From an uncultured Opitutia bacterium (GTDB taxonomy: Bacteria > Verrucomicrobiota > Verrucomicrobiia > Opitutales > Opitutaceae), in assembly GCA_903896015.1 (NCBI GenBank), contig CAITWF010000055.1, forward strand, positions 1-64,000: a DNA stretch of 64,000 bases, read 5' to 3'. Positions within the stretch are counted from its first letter, which is position 1. Each line of letters opens with the position of its first letter. This document shows, one piece after another, positions 40,373 through 49,189 of this stretch. The notes under the pieces are model-generated. The model saw nothing but the letters and a program-made list of their open reading frames with translations, ran no database searches and was not told the origin of the DNA. A program made the translations under genes and the position numbers.

Positions 40373-41070
40373 TCGAACTCGCCGCCGTCAACTCGCCCGG
40401 CGCGGCGTTCGTCGCCGGGCTCGTCACCAGCCTGCACTGTGCCGGGATGTGCGGCCCGCTGGCGTGCACGCTGATGCCCGTGCGCGGCGATCGGGCCGAC
40501 GCGCAGACAGTCTCGACCGTCTATCACGTCACGCGCCTGACCGGCTACGTGGCGCTCGGCGCGCTCGCCGGCGGCATCGGCGCGGCGCCGCTGACGTGGG
40601 TTTCGCAGAGCGCGTTGCGGTGGCTGCCCTGGGTGTTCGTGCTGTTCTTCGTCGCGCTCGCGCTGCGCTGGGAGCGCTTCATTCCCAAATTCACAGCGCA
40701 GTTCCGCGTCACCTGGAAACTCCAGGCGTTTCTGCGCAACCGTTCGCGCGTCGAGGCGGCGGCCGCAATGGGATTGGCGACACCGCTCCTGCCGTGCGGC
40801 CCGCTCTATTTTCTCGTCGCGCTCGCGTTGCTGTCGGGCTCGGCGCTGCGCGGCGTCGAATTCATGCTCGCCTTCGGACTCGGCACCGTCCCGCTGCTGT
40901 GGCTCGCGCAAACGCAGTTTCACTGGGTGCGCCGGAAACTTTCGCCGCTGTGGCTGGAGCGCACCCGCATCGCGTTCGCTCTGACCACCGCCGCCGTGAT
41001 CGGCTGGCGGCTTCGCGCGACGCTCGGCTTCGCCGGCCCCGATCCGAGTTCGTTCATCTGCTTATTCTGA
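40369..41070 (+). CDS. SafE/UreH-like membrane protein of cbb3 clusters
   Basis: 233 residues, six helices. The N-terminal SLHCAGMCGPLACTLMPVRG and the mid-protein MGLATPLLPCGPLYF are the paired cysteine motifs of the 'sulfite exporter TauE/SafE' UreH/DsbD-like transmembrane group. Members in ccoGHIS clusters are believed to help copper supply or thiol transfer for cbb3 assembly. The start overlaps the FixH-like stop (ATGA) and ccoI follows after one nucleotide. Confidence 0.85.
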   Translation: MIELAAVNSPGAAFVAGLVTSLHCAGMCGPLACTLMPVRGDRADAQTVSTVYHVTRLTGYVALGALAGGIGAAPLTWVSQSALRWLPWVFVLFFVALALRWERFIPKFTAQFRVTWKLQAFLRNRSRVEAAAAMGLATPLLPCGPLYFLVALALLSGSALRGVEFMLAFGLGTVPLLWLAQTQFHWVRRKLSPLWLERTRIAFALTTAAVIGWRLRATLGFAGPDPSSFICLF

Positions 41071-41071
41071 A

Positions 41072-43432
41072 ATGAGCAACACGGCCCTCGAAACTCCACG
41101 CGCCCCGACGCGCGCGAAGCCCGCGTGCCGGCACTGCGGCGCTCCGCTGCTCGACGCCCGCATGATCGAGACGGGGTTTTGTTGCGCCGGATGCAGCTAC
41201 GTTTTCCGCCTCGTGCACGAACACGGGCTCGCCGGCTACTACCGCATCAAGGACGAGATCACCACGCCGGCGGACGCCGCCGTCTTTCAGCCGCGTGACT
41301 ACGCGTGGCTCGAAACCGCTCAGCGCGAGACCGAGGCCGCCACGGAAAAAACGCCCGAGCTGCTGCTCGACGTACAGGGCATTTCCTGCGCCGGCTGCGT
41401 CTGGCTAATCGAGCGGATTTTCCAACAGCAGCCCGGCGCGCGCGATATTTTCGTCAACGCCCAATACGGCTCGATGCGCCTGCGCTGGCTGCGCGGTGAA
41501 TTTTCCGCGGCCGCTTTTGCGCGCAAGCTCCAGGCCTTCGGTTACCTCGCCGGACCCGCCGGAGAAACGCCTGCCGAGCCCGAGAGCCGCGGGCTCGTGA
41601 AACGCATCGGCCTCTGCGCCGCGTTCGCGATGAACATCATGCTGTTCGCCTTCCCGGCGTATTTCGGGATGCCGAACACGTTCGAATATGCCGGACTCTT
41701 CCGCCTGCTCGCGCTCGCCTTCGGCACGCTGAGCTTCCTCGTCGGCGGCACGTATTTTCTCGGGCGCGCTGTCCGCGCCCTCCGCGAGCGCACCGTCCAC
41801 ATCGATCTTCCGATCGCGATCGGCATTCTCGGCGCCTATCTGGGCTCGGTCTACGGCTGGCTCGCGAATGAGGAGCGGTTCGTCTATTTCGATTTCGTCG
41901 GCACGTTCATCCTGCTGATGCTCATCGGACGGTGGGCGCAGGTCGCCGCCGTCGAACGCAACCGCCGCCGCCTGCTCAGTCAGCAGCCAAAACCGCCCCG
42001 CGTGAAGCTCGCTAGCGGCGAGACCGTGCCGCCCGAGGGCCTCGTTACCGGCCAGGTCATTTACCTCGCGTCAGGCCAAACGCTGCCCGTCGAATCGCGC
42101 CTGCTCGCGGCGGAGGCAACATTCTCGCTCGCCTCGATCAACGGCGAGGCTGAGCCGCGAATCTTTCGCGCCGGCCAGCGCGTGCCCGCCGGCGCGCTCA
42201 ACGTGTCCCACGCCGAGATCGCGCTCGAAGCCCAGCAGGCGTGGAAGGATTCATTACTCGCTCAACTGCTCAAGGTCGGAGACCGCGCGGATGCACGGCA
42301 CCTGTTTTTGGAGAAGATCGTTCGCGGTTACCTCATAGGCATCATCACCGTCGCTTTTCTCTCCGGTCTGGGCTGGTGGGTCATGAGCGGCGATGTGCCG
42401 CGCACGTGGGCCGTCGTGACCGCAGTGCTCGTCGTCTCCTGTCCCTGCGCGATCGGGCTCGCCTTTCCGCTGGCCGATGAAATGGCCACGGTTGCGCTGC
42501 GCCGCCGGGGCGTCTTCGTCCGGGAAGGCGATCTATTCACCAAACTCTCCCGCGTCAAAAAGCTCGTCTTCGACAAGACTGGCACACTCACGCTCGAGAC
42601 GCCCGTCCTCCAGAACCCTGAGTCGCTCCGCGCCTTGGACGCGACCGCGCGCGCCGCGCTGCACGCGCTCGTGCGCGACAACGCTCACCCACTCAGCCAG
42701 TGCCTGCTCGAAAATCTGCTCGCGGACGGCGTGCCCGATCCGCTCGCGGGCGACGTGCAGGAGACCGCCGGATGCGGCATCGAACTCGGCGCCTGGTCAC
42801 TCGGTCGCGCCGGTTGGCGCGACGGCGGAGCCGCAAGCGGCGAAACCGTTCTGACGCGTGATGGCGAAGTTCTCGCGCGTTTTCGCTTCGCCGACACCGC
42901 CCGACCCGATGCGCGCGCCGAACTCGCCGCCCTCGCGGCGCGCGGATTCGAAACGTTCATCCTCAGCGGCGACAGCGACCGCAAGGTCGCCGCGCTCGCG
43001 CACGATCTCGGATTGCCCGCGACGCACACGCTGGGAGCGCTCTCACCTTCCGACAAAGCCGCCTGGTTCGATCGCCACAGCGCCGACGACGCGCTCATGC
43101 TCGGCGACGGCGTCAACGACAGCCTAGCGTTCGATCGCGCGCTCTGCCGCGGCACGCCGGTCATCCACCGCGGCGTCCTCGAGCAGAAGGCAGATTTCTA
43201 CTACCTCGGTCGCGGCATCGGCGGCGTGCGGGCGCTGTTCGAAATCGATGCGATCCGCCGGCGCACGCAGATGTGGATTCTGATTTTCTCGGTCACCTAC
43301 AACCTGCTCGCGGTTGGCCTCGCCATCGTCGGCCGGATGAACCCGCTCGTCGCCGCGGTCATGATGCCGATCAATTCGCTGCTCACGCTCGCGCTCGTCA
43401 GCGGCGGGATGCGCGCCGCGTTCAAACGCTGA
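41072..43432 (+). CDS. ccoI: CcoI/FixI-type copper P-type ATPase
   Basis: P1B-type ATPase exporting Cu(I) for cbb3 oxidase maturation. The 786-residue protein begins with a zinc-ribbon-like CRHCGAPLLDARMIETGFCC and CSYVF, then a heavy-metal domain with GISCAGCVWLIERIF (residues about 104-118). It has eight helices, the transport motif VSCPCAIGLAFP, phosphorylation site DKTGTLT, the HP motif in NAHPLSQ and hinge GDGVNDSLAF. The A-domain loop has INGEAEP in place of TGE (SINGEAEPR, as in FixI-type enzymes). Last gene of the cbb3 cluster. Confidence 0.93.
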   Translation: MSNTALETPRAPTRAKPACRHCGAPLLDARMIETGFCCAGCSYVFRLVHEHGLAGYYRIKDEITTPADAAVFQPRDYAWLETAQRETEAATEKTPELLLDVQGISCAGCVWLIERIFQQQPGARDIFVNAQYGSMRLRWLRGEFSAAAFARKLQAFGYLAGPAGETPAEPESRGLVKRIGLCAAFAMNIMLFAFPAYFGMPNTFEYAGLFRLLALAFGTLSFLVGGTYFLGRAVRALRERTVHIDLPIAIGILGAYLGSVYGWLANEERFVYFDFVGTFILLMLIGRWAQVAAVERNRRRLLSQQPKPPRVKLASGETVPPEGLVTGQVIYLASGQTLPVESRLLAAEATFSLASINGEAEPRIFRAGQRVPAGALNVSHAEIALEAQQAWKDSLLAQLLKVGDRADARHLFLEKIVRGYLIGIITVAFLSGLGWWVMSGDVPRTWAVVTAVLVVSCPCAIGLAFPLADEMATVALRRRGVFVREGDLFTKLSRVKKLVFDKTGTLTLETPVLQNPESLRALDATARAALHALVRDNAHPLSQCLLENLLADGVPDPLAGDVQETAGCGIELGAWSLGRAGWRDGGAASGETVLTRDGEVLARFRFADTARPDARAELAALAARGFETFILSGDSDRKVAALAHDLGLPATHTLGALSPSDKAAWFDRHSADDALMLGDGVNDSLAFDRALCRGTPVIHRGVLEQKADFYYLGRGIGGVRALFEIDAIRRRTQMWILIFSVTYNLLAVGLAIVGRMNPLVAAVMMPINSLLTLALVSGGMRAAFKR

Positions 43433-43478
43433 CGGTTGCGAACGCGTTTTAATCGACGCTGCAAACCCTACGCACCGC

Positions 43479-43512
43479 ACAAAGAAAAGGGCGCGGACTT
43501 TCGTCCGCGCCC
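43479..43512 (-). terminator. Rho-independent terminator after uspA-like gene
   Basis: GGGCGCGGAC (43489-43498) and GTCCGCGCCC (43503-43512) form a perfect 10-bp stem with a 4-nt loop. In the minus direction it is followed by TTTTCTTTG. It lies 27 nt after the stop at 43539. Confidence 0.82.
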
Positions 43513-43538
43513 AGCGTTCCCACTGACCCAATTCATTT

Positions 43539-43991
43539 CTACGGCTTCGCCTTCGGATTCTCCGGCGGCACGATGACCACCGGACATTTCGAACGCATGA
43601 GCACGCCGTGTGTCGTGCTGCCGACGAGCAAATCATAAACGGCCGAGTGGCCGTGCGAACCCATCACTATGTAGTCCGCAGAAAGTTTCTCCGCCTGTTC
43701 GACGATGTTCGTGACGGGCGCGCCGTTGAACTGCAGCGTCTCGGCCGCGATCGACTTGGCCTCAAGCTGCTCAGCCAGCTTGGCGAGTTTCTTCGCAGCC
43801 GTTTTTTCGCCCGCGGCGACAATCTCGGAAATGTTTTCCATCAACGGCGCATACTCGCTGGTGATCACCGGCGGCTGGATGACCGTCAGCAAAACCACCC
43901 GCCCCGACAGAGCGCGGGCCAGCGTCGCCGCCTCGTCCACGACCACCCCGCTCACGGCGGAGAAGTCGATCGGAACGAGGATGGTTTTCAT
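43539..43991 (-). CDS. Universal stress protein, UspA family
   Basis: 150-residue cytoplasmic nucleotide-binding protein. It starts MKTILVPIDFSAVSGVVVDE and has the ATP motif G-X2-G-X9-G-S in MGSHGHSAVYDLLVGSTTHG, so it is of the ATP-binding type. ATG 43991 begins the domain. USP genes next to cbb3 clusters are often induced by low oxygen. Three CGCA boxes at exact 21-bp steps lie 14, 35 and 56 nt upstream. Confidence 0.9.
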   Translation of the reverse strand: MKTILVPIDFSAVSGVVVDEAATLARALSGRVVLLTVIQPPVITSEYAPLMENISEIVAAGEKTAAKKLAKLAEQLEAKSIAAETLQFNGAPVTNIVEQAEKLSADYIVMGSHGHSAVYDLLVGSTTHGVLMRSKCPVVIVPPENPKAKP

Positions 43992-44004
43992 GCGGTCAGT
44001 GTAG

Positions 44005-44059
44005 CGCATCCGCCGATTTGTGCTGCGCAACACTTGGCCGAAGGCGCGCAATTTTTGCC
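44005..44059 (-). promoter_or_regulatory. Three CGCA boxes in exact 21-bp register
   Basis: CGCATCCGCCGAT (44005), CGCAACACTTGGC (44026) and CGCAATTTTTGCC (44047-44059) begin exactly 21 bp apart, just upstream of the uspA-like gene and about 95-150 nt from the plus-strand gene at 44153. The third is a near-perfect box. Confidence 0.55.
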
Positions 44060-44152
44060 GGAAGGCGCTATCTGTTTGGTGCTCGAGTGCAATTTCCGCC
44101 CGGCCCTTTGCTCTCGTCATCGTCCCTGCGTGTGCGCTGAGATGGCCCCGCC

Positions 44153-46051
44153 ATGCCGGTCGACCGCGCCGTCCTTTCCGAAAATCCGGCTCAGCCAAAC
44201 GCTATCCCACTTCGCGCCCGATGGGTCACGCTCGGCTTGGCAGTTGGCTTCGTGCTCTTGCTCTACGCGTGGATCGCGTGCTCTAATCGATGGCCAGCCA
44301 ATGCCGGTCATCCGGAAAACGACTACTACAATCTGCTCGTCGAGGGCTTTCGCGCCGGCCAGTTGAGCCTGAAAACCCCGGTCCCCACCGGCCTCCTCGC
44401 GCTCTCTGATCCCTACGACCCGATTGCCAACGAGCCCTATCGCTTGCACGACGCGAGTTACTATCGCGGGAAATTCTACCTCTACTTCGGGGTGACGCCC
44501 GCGCTCGTCGCCTTCTGGCCGTATGCGACCCTCACCGACCATCACCTCTCACACCCGCAGGCCGCGGTGATTTTTTGCGCGATTGGATTTCTCGCCAACG
44601 CCGCGCTCATCCTTTCGGTCGCACGCCGGTTTTTCCCCGCCGCCAGCACGCTCATACTCACGACCTCCGTGCTTGGCGTCGGGCTGGCGAACATCGTGCC
44701 CGTGCTCCTCGGCCGTGCCGATGTCTATGAAGTGCCGATCGCGTGCGGCTACGCGTGCGTGATGCTGGCGCTGCTCGCACTCTGGCGGACCCTGCGCGAA
44801 CACGAACCGCGCGCGCGCTGGCTTGCGGTCGCCAGCGTCGTCTATGGTCTCGCCCTCGGGGCGCGCCCCTCCCTGCTGCCCGGAGCGCTGGTTTTGTTCC
44901 TCCCCATCGTCGCAACGTGGCGCGATGCTCCCGCAGGAAATCCCCGCCGTCACCGCTCCCTGCGCCGCCTCGCATGCGCCGCCATCCTCCCCATCAGCGC
45001 GATTGGCATCGCGCTGATGGCCTACAACGCCGCGCGCTTCGACCGCCCGTGGGAATTCGGCCAGCGCTATCAAATGGAAGGCGTACGGCTCTCGGCGATG
45101 AAGCTGTTCAGCCCCGATTATTTCTGGATCAACGTCCGGCTGTATTTTTTTCAGCCCTTGCGCTGGACAACCGATTTTCCGTTTGCGCAGGGCATCCTGC
45201 AGCCGCCGATTCCGCCGGGGCATCTCGGCTCCGAAGGCGCGTTTGGGGCGCTCGTCAACTTGCCGTTCCTGTGGTTTGCCGCCGCCGCGTTCTTGCCGGC
45301 CACGCAATTTTTCGCGGCGGACTCCCAGCGCCCGCTCCGCTGGCTGATCGCGACCGTCGCACTGCTGTTCGCCGCCAACGCCGCGATGCTCTGCCTGTTC
45401 GCCGGCGCCTGCGATCGCTATCAGGCGGAATTCTTGCCCGCGCTCAGCGTGCTCGCCGCGCTCGGATTGCTCACGCTGGAAAGTGCCGCGCCGACGCCCC
45501 CGCGACGCGCCGTCGTGCGTGCGGCCGGCCTCACGCTGCTCGCGATCTCTGCCGCGACCGACTGGCTCGCTAGCTACAAGTCGAGTCCGCAAGCGCAAAT
45601 CGTCATCGCCAACACGCTCGCCGAGTCCGGCCAGCCCGCCGCTGCGATCCTCGAATACGAACGCGCCCTCAAGACCGAGCCCGGCCTGCCCTACGCCCAT
45701 CACGGACTCGCCGTCGCCCTTGCGGCCACCGGCCGCCTGCCCGAGGCCAGCGCGCAGTTTCGCGCTGCCGTTCAAGCCAAGCCCGATTTCGCCGAGGCGC
45801 ACAACGGCCTCGGTGTCACCTTGCTCCGGCAGCACGATCCTTTGGCAGCGCTCGCCGAGTTTGAGACGGCGCTGCGGATCGCGCCGCGTTTCGCCGAAGC
45901 CCACTTCGATTGCGCCGTCGCGCTGCTCGCCCTCGGCCGCGTCGGCGATGCGATCCCGCACCTCGAAGAGACGCTCCGCCTTCGCCCCAATCTCCCGGGC
46001 GCGCGCGACCGACTCGAAGCTGCCCGCCGGCAATCCAGCCTCACCCGATGA
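44153..46051 (+). CDS. Polytopic membrane protein with C-terminal TPR repeats
   Basis: 632 residues. About 10-11 transmembrane helices lie between residues 25 and 480, with a large first extracytoplasmic loop ([40 protein letters not shown]) as in GT-C glycosyltransferase-like proteins. The C-terminal 140 residues hold four tetratricopeptide repeats ([80 protein letters not shown]). This architecture is typical of PVC membrane proteins of unknown role, perhaps in glycan or lipid-sugar transfer. The stop overlaps the next gene start (ATGA). Confidence 0.75.
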   Translation: MPVDRAVLSENPAQPNAIPLRARWVTLGLAVGFVLLLYAWIACSNRWPANAGHPENDYYNLLVEGFRAGQLSLKTPVPTGLLALSDPYDPIANEPYRLHDASYYRGKFYLYFGVTPALVAFWPYATLTDHHLSHPQAAVIFCAIGFLANAALILSVARRFFPAASTLILTTSVLGVGLANIVPVLLGRADVYEVPIACGYACVMLALLALWRTLREHEPRARWLAVASVVYGLALGARPSLLPGALVLFLPIVATWRDAPAGNPRRHRSLRRLACAAILPISAIGIALMAYNAARFDRPWEFGQRYQMEGVRLSAMKLFSPDYFWINVRLYFFQPLRWTTDFPFAQGILQPPIPPGHLGSEGAFGALVNLPFLWFAAAAFLPATQFFAADSQRPLRWLIATVALLFAANAAMLCLFAGACDRYQAEFLPALSVLAALGLLTLESAAPTPPRRAVVRAAGLTLLAISAATDWLASYKSSPQAQIVIANTLAESGQPAAAILEYERALKTEPGLPYAHHGLAVALAATGRLPEASAQFRAAVQAKPDFAEAHNGLGVTLLRQHDPLAALAEFETALRIAPRFAEAHFDCAVALLALGRVGDAIPHLEETLRLRPNLPGARDRLEAARRQSSLTR

Positions 46052-47406
46052 AGCGGAGAACACCGCCTCGATCGTCCGCGAGCTTCGCGGTCCTCGCGCT
46101 CCTCATGGTCGCCGGTTGCCGCACGGCACCGTGGCAGAGCCCGCTCGCATCCGGGTGGACCTCCGTGCATGCCCTCCTCACTCCACCGCCTTCGCCGCCT
46201 GTTCCGACTGACGCCACCGACCCCTCGTCGCTCGACGGAAAAATCATGGCCGGCTACCAGGGCTGGTTCGTAGCGAAAGGCGACGGCACCGGCCTTGACT
46301 GGACCCACTACGGCACTGGCCCGCGCAACGCGCGCCACTTCTAACCCGGCGCCGCAACGATTGATCTTTGGCCCGACCTGACCGAAGCGGGAAAAAGCGA
46401 ACGTTATCCCACTGCGTTTCGGGCCGCGGACGGTTCGCCGGCGGAGGTGTTCACGTCGCGCAATCCCGCCACGATCGATCGGCACTTTCGCTGGATGCAC
46501 GACTACGGGATCGACGGCGTGTTTCTCCAACGCTTCGCGTCGGAGCTGCAAAACCCCGCGCTCGCCGCCCTGCGCAACGAAGTGTTGCGCGGGGTGCGCA
46601 CGAGCGCCGCACGCCACGGCCGCACCTGGGCGATCATGTATGACCTCTCCGGAATGCGCGCCGGCACGGTCGAGCGAGCGATCGAGGAGGACTGGAAACG
46701 TCTCGTCGACCTCGGCAACGTGCGTCGTGATCCGCGGCTGCAACATTTCCGCGGCCGACCGCTCGTGGCCCTCTGGGGCGTCGGCTTCAACGATGGCCGC
46801 CGCTACTCGCTCGACGAATGCGAACGGCTGGTCCGCTGGCTTCGGGACGACCCAGTTTACGGCGGCAATGCCGTGCTGCTTGGCGTGCCTTACGCGTGGC
46901 GCACACTCGACCGCGACGCTGCGTCCGATCCTGCGCTCCTCCGCGTCTGCTCGCTTGCCGCCATTGTTTCGCCTTGGAGCGTTGGACGGATTCGTTCGCC
47001 CGGCGAAGCCGTGCAGTCGCGCGAGAAAATCGCCGCCGATCTTCTCTGGAGCCGCGATCACGGCGTCGACTATTTGCCGGTGATCTATCCGGGCTTCAGC
47101 TGGCACAACCTGATGCAGGCGCGCGGCCAGACGGCGGAACCGAACGCGATCCCGCGGCTCGGCGGAGTTTTCTTCAGCGCCCAGGCGGACACTGCGATCG
47201 CCGCCGGCGCGCGGATGCTTTATGTCGCGATGTTCGACGAGCTCGATGAAGGCACCGCGATCATGAAAACCAGCGACCATCCGCCCGCCGGCGCCAGCCC
47301 GTTCGTTTCCGAACCCGGCGTCCCACCCGACCGCTATCTGCAGCTGGCCGGTGACATCCGCGCCCAGCTGCAAGCCGCGATCGCCGCCACACCCCGCCAG
47401 CCGTAA
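46048..47406 (+). pseudogene. GH99-like glycoside hydrolase lipoprotein, in-frame stop
   Basis: A 453-codon frame interrupted by TAA at 46342-46344 (codon 99). Before the stop: a lipoprotein signal, LALLMVAGC, and [20 protein letters not shown] with WTHYGTG. After it in the same frame: PGAATIDLWPDLTEAGKSER, then RHFRWMHDYGIDGVFLQRFA, GRTWAIMYDLSGM, VALWGVGFNDGR and DYLPVIYPGFSWHNLM. These are hallmarks of GH71/GH99-like 'xylosidase/arabinosidase'-annotated proteins. The remaining 350 codons are intact, so the stop is recent, a sequencing error, or read through. A start at 46447 could give a truncated, signal-less protein. Confidence 0.8.
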
Positions 47407-47463
47407 CCCACGCTCGCGAGTTGCCAATCCGCCAAACGCATTGGAGATTTCGTTCTTCACGTC

Positions 47464-47937
47464 ATGTCCGCCGATCTCACCGAACTCTACCAGCAGGTCA
47501 TCCTCGACCACAATAAACGCCCGCGCAACCGCGGCAAGTTGCCGACCGCCAACCGCGTCGCGCATGGCGACAACCCGACCTGCGGCGATCAGTGCAGCGT
47601 TTATCTTCGGCTTGAGCCGAGCACCAGTGGCACGCCCGCCCGCATCGCGGAGATCTCCTTCGACGGCTCCGGCTGCGCGATCTCGCAGGCGAGTGCGTCG
47701 CTGATGACAACGCAGGTGAAGGGCAAAACAGCCCCTGAGGTCGAGGCGCTCTACAAAAACTTTCACGACATCGTCACCACCGGAAATGCCCCCGAGGAAA
47801 TCAGCGACCTTGCCGCGTTCGCCGGCGTGCACGCGTTTCCCGCGCGCATCAAGTGCGCGACTCTCGGCTGGCACGCGGCCATCGAGGCGCTGAAGGCCGA
47901 GCCGCACGAGACGACCACAGAGAGCCACACCGACTGA
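47464..47937 (+). CDS. sufU: Fe-S scaffold/sulfur transfer protein SufU
   Basis: 157-residue protein of the SufU/IscU family that accepts sulfur from SufS. The three conserved Cys are in NPTCGDQC (with the Asp), GSGCAISQASASLM and RIKCATLGWHAA; the 18-21-residue insertion before the second Cys that marks SufU over IscU is visible (VYLRLEPSTSGTPARIAEIS). Followed by sufS after 9 nt, the standard SufSU pairing. The rest of the suf operon (sufBCD) is not in the window. Confidence 0.93.
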   Translation: MSADLTELYQQVILDHNKRPRNRGKLPTANRVAHGDNPTCGDQCSVYLRLEPSTSGTPARIAEISFDGSGCAISQASASLMTTQVKGKTAPEVEALYKNFHDIVTTGNAPEEISDLAAFAGVHAFPARIKCATLGWHAAIEALKAEPHETTTESHTD

Positions 47938-47946
47938 CGCGCCGCC

Positions 47947-49185
47947 ATGCTCGACGTCCAAAAAATTCGCGCCGACTTCCCGATCCTGCACCAGTCGGTT
48001 AACGGCAAGCCACTCGTCTATCTCGACAACGGCGCGACCTCGCAGAAACCGCGGGCCGTGATCAATTCGCTCGTCCACTACTACGAGCGCGACAACAGCA
48101 ACGTCCACCGCGGCCTTCATGCGCTATCGATGCGCGCGACCGACGCCTACGAGGGCGCGCGCGCGCGCCTTGCCAAATTCATCAACGCCGCCGATTCCGC
48201 CGAGATCATTTTCACGCGCGGCACGACCGAGAGCATCAACATAGTCGCCCGCAGTTGGGGCCACGCTCACCTCAAGCCCGGCGACGTCGTGCTCACCACC
48301 GAGATTGAACACCACTCCAATCTCATTCCATGGCAGCAAGCCGCTCGGGTCAGCGGCGCCACACTCAAATACGTGCCGGTCCTCGGCGCCGACGCCGAAG
48401 GCGGACTCGACCTCGCGGCGCTGGACCAACTGCTCACGCCGAAGGTGAAGGTCTTCGCGTTCACGCACATTTCGAACACCCTCGGCACGATCAACCCGAT
48501 TGCGGAATTCTGCCGCCGCGCCCGCGCCGTCGGCGCGATCACGGTGATCGATGCCGCGCAATCGATCGGTCACGCGCCGTTTGACGTGCAGGCGCTCGGC
48601 GCGGATTTCGTTTCGTTTTCCGGCCACAAGATGTGCGGACCGACCGGTATCGGCGTGCTCTACGGCCGCCGCGCGCTGCTCGATAAACTCGCCCCCGACG
48701 AAACCGGTGGCGGCATGGTCAGCAACGTCACCTACGAGGACGCCCGCTGGAAACCCGCGCCGGAGCGCTTCGAAGCCGGCACGCCGAACATCGCCGATGC
48801 GATCGCCCTCGGCGTCGCCTGCGACTACCTTGACGCGATCGGTCGCGATCAAATCGCCGCACACGACGCCGCGCTTTCGCGCTACGCGATGGAGCAACTC
48901 TCCACGCTCCCGGGCATCCGGATCATTGGCCCACGCGTCGGCGCCGAGCGCAGCGGGCTCGCGAGCTTCTCCTTCGCTGATGTGCACGCGCACGACATCG
49001 TGACGTTCGCCGACGAGGACGGCGTCGCCCTCCGCGGCGGCCATCACTGCAACCAGCCGCTCATGCGCAAACTCGGCCTCACCGGCACGACGCGCGCGAG
49101 TTTCTATCTCTACAACACCGAGGGAGAGATCGACGTCCTCGTTGCCTCATTGCACCGCACGCTGAAATTCTTCGGCACGACGTGA
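47947..49185 (+). CDS. sufS: Cysteine desulfurase SufS
   Basis: PLP enzyme of 412 residues that takes sulfur from cysteine for Fe-S assembly. Group II features: YLDNGATSQKPRAVI at the start, FTRGTTESINIVARSW, EIEHHSNLIPWQ, IDAAQSIGHAPFDV, the PLP Lys in SFSGHKMCGPTGIGVLYGR, and the catalytic Cys in RGGHHCNQPLM. Its partner sufU lies upstream. The stop converges on the PVC cytochrome gene with a 4-nt gap. Confidence 0.95.
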   Translation: MLDVQKIRADFPILHQSVNGKPLVYLDNGATSQKPRAVINSLVHYYERDNSNVHRGLHALSMRATDAYEGARARLAKFINAADSAEIIFTRGTTESINIVARSWGHAHLKPGDVVLTTEIEHHSNLIPWQQAARVSGATLKYVPVLGADAEGGLDLAALDQLLTPKVKVFAFTHISNTLGTINPIAEFCRRARAVGAITVIDAAQSIGHAPFDVQALGADFVSFSGHKMCGPTGIGVLYGRRALLDKLAPDETGGGMVSNVTYEDARWKPAPERFEAGTPNIADAIALGVACDYLDAIGRDQIAAHDAALSRYAMEQLSTLPGIRIIGPRVGAERSGLASFSFADVHAHDIVTFADEDGVALRGGHHCNQPLMRKLGLTGTTRASFYLYNTEGEIDVLVASLHRTLKFFGTT

Positions 49186-49189
49186 TGGC

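Noticed and set aside
45772-48120. 782-codon minus-strand open frame across the TPR, GH99-like and suf genes.
   Set aside because: It is the antisense of four recognised genes, has no domain signature, and would cross several gene borders.
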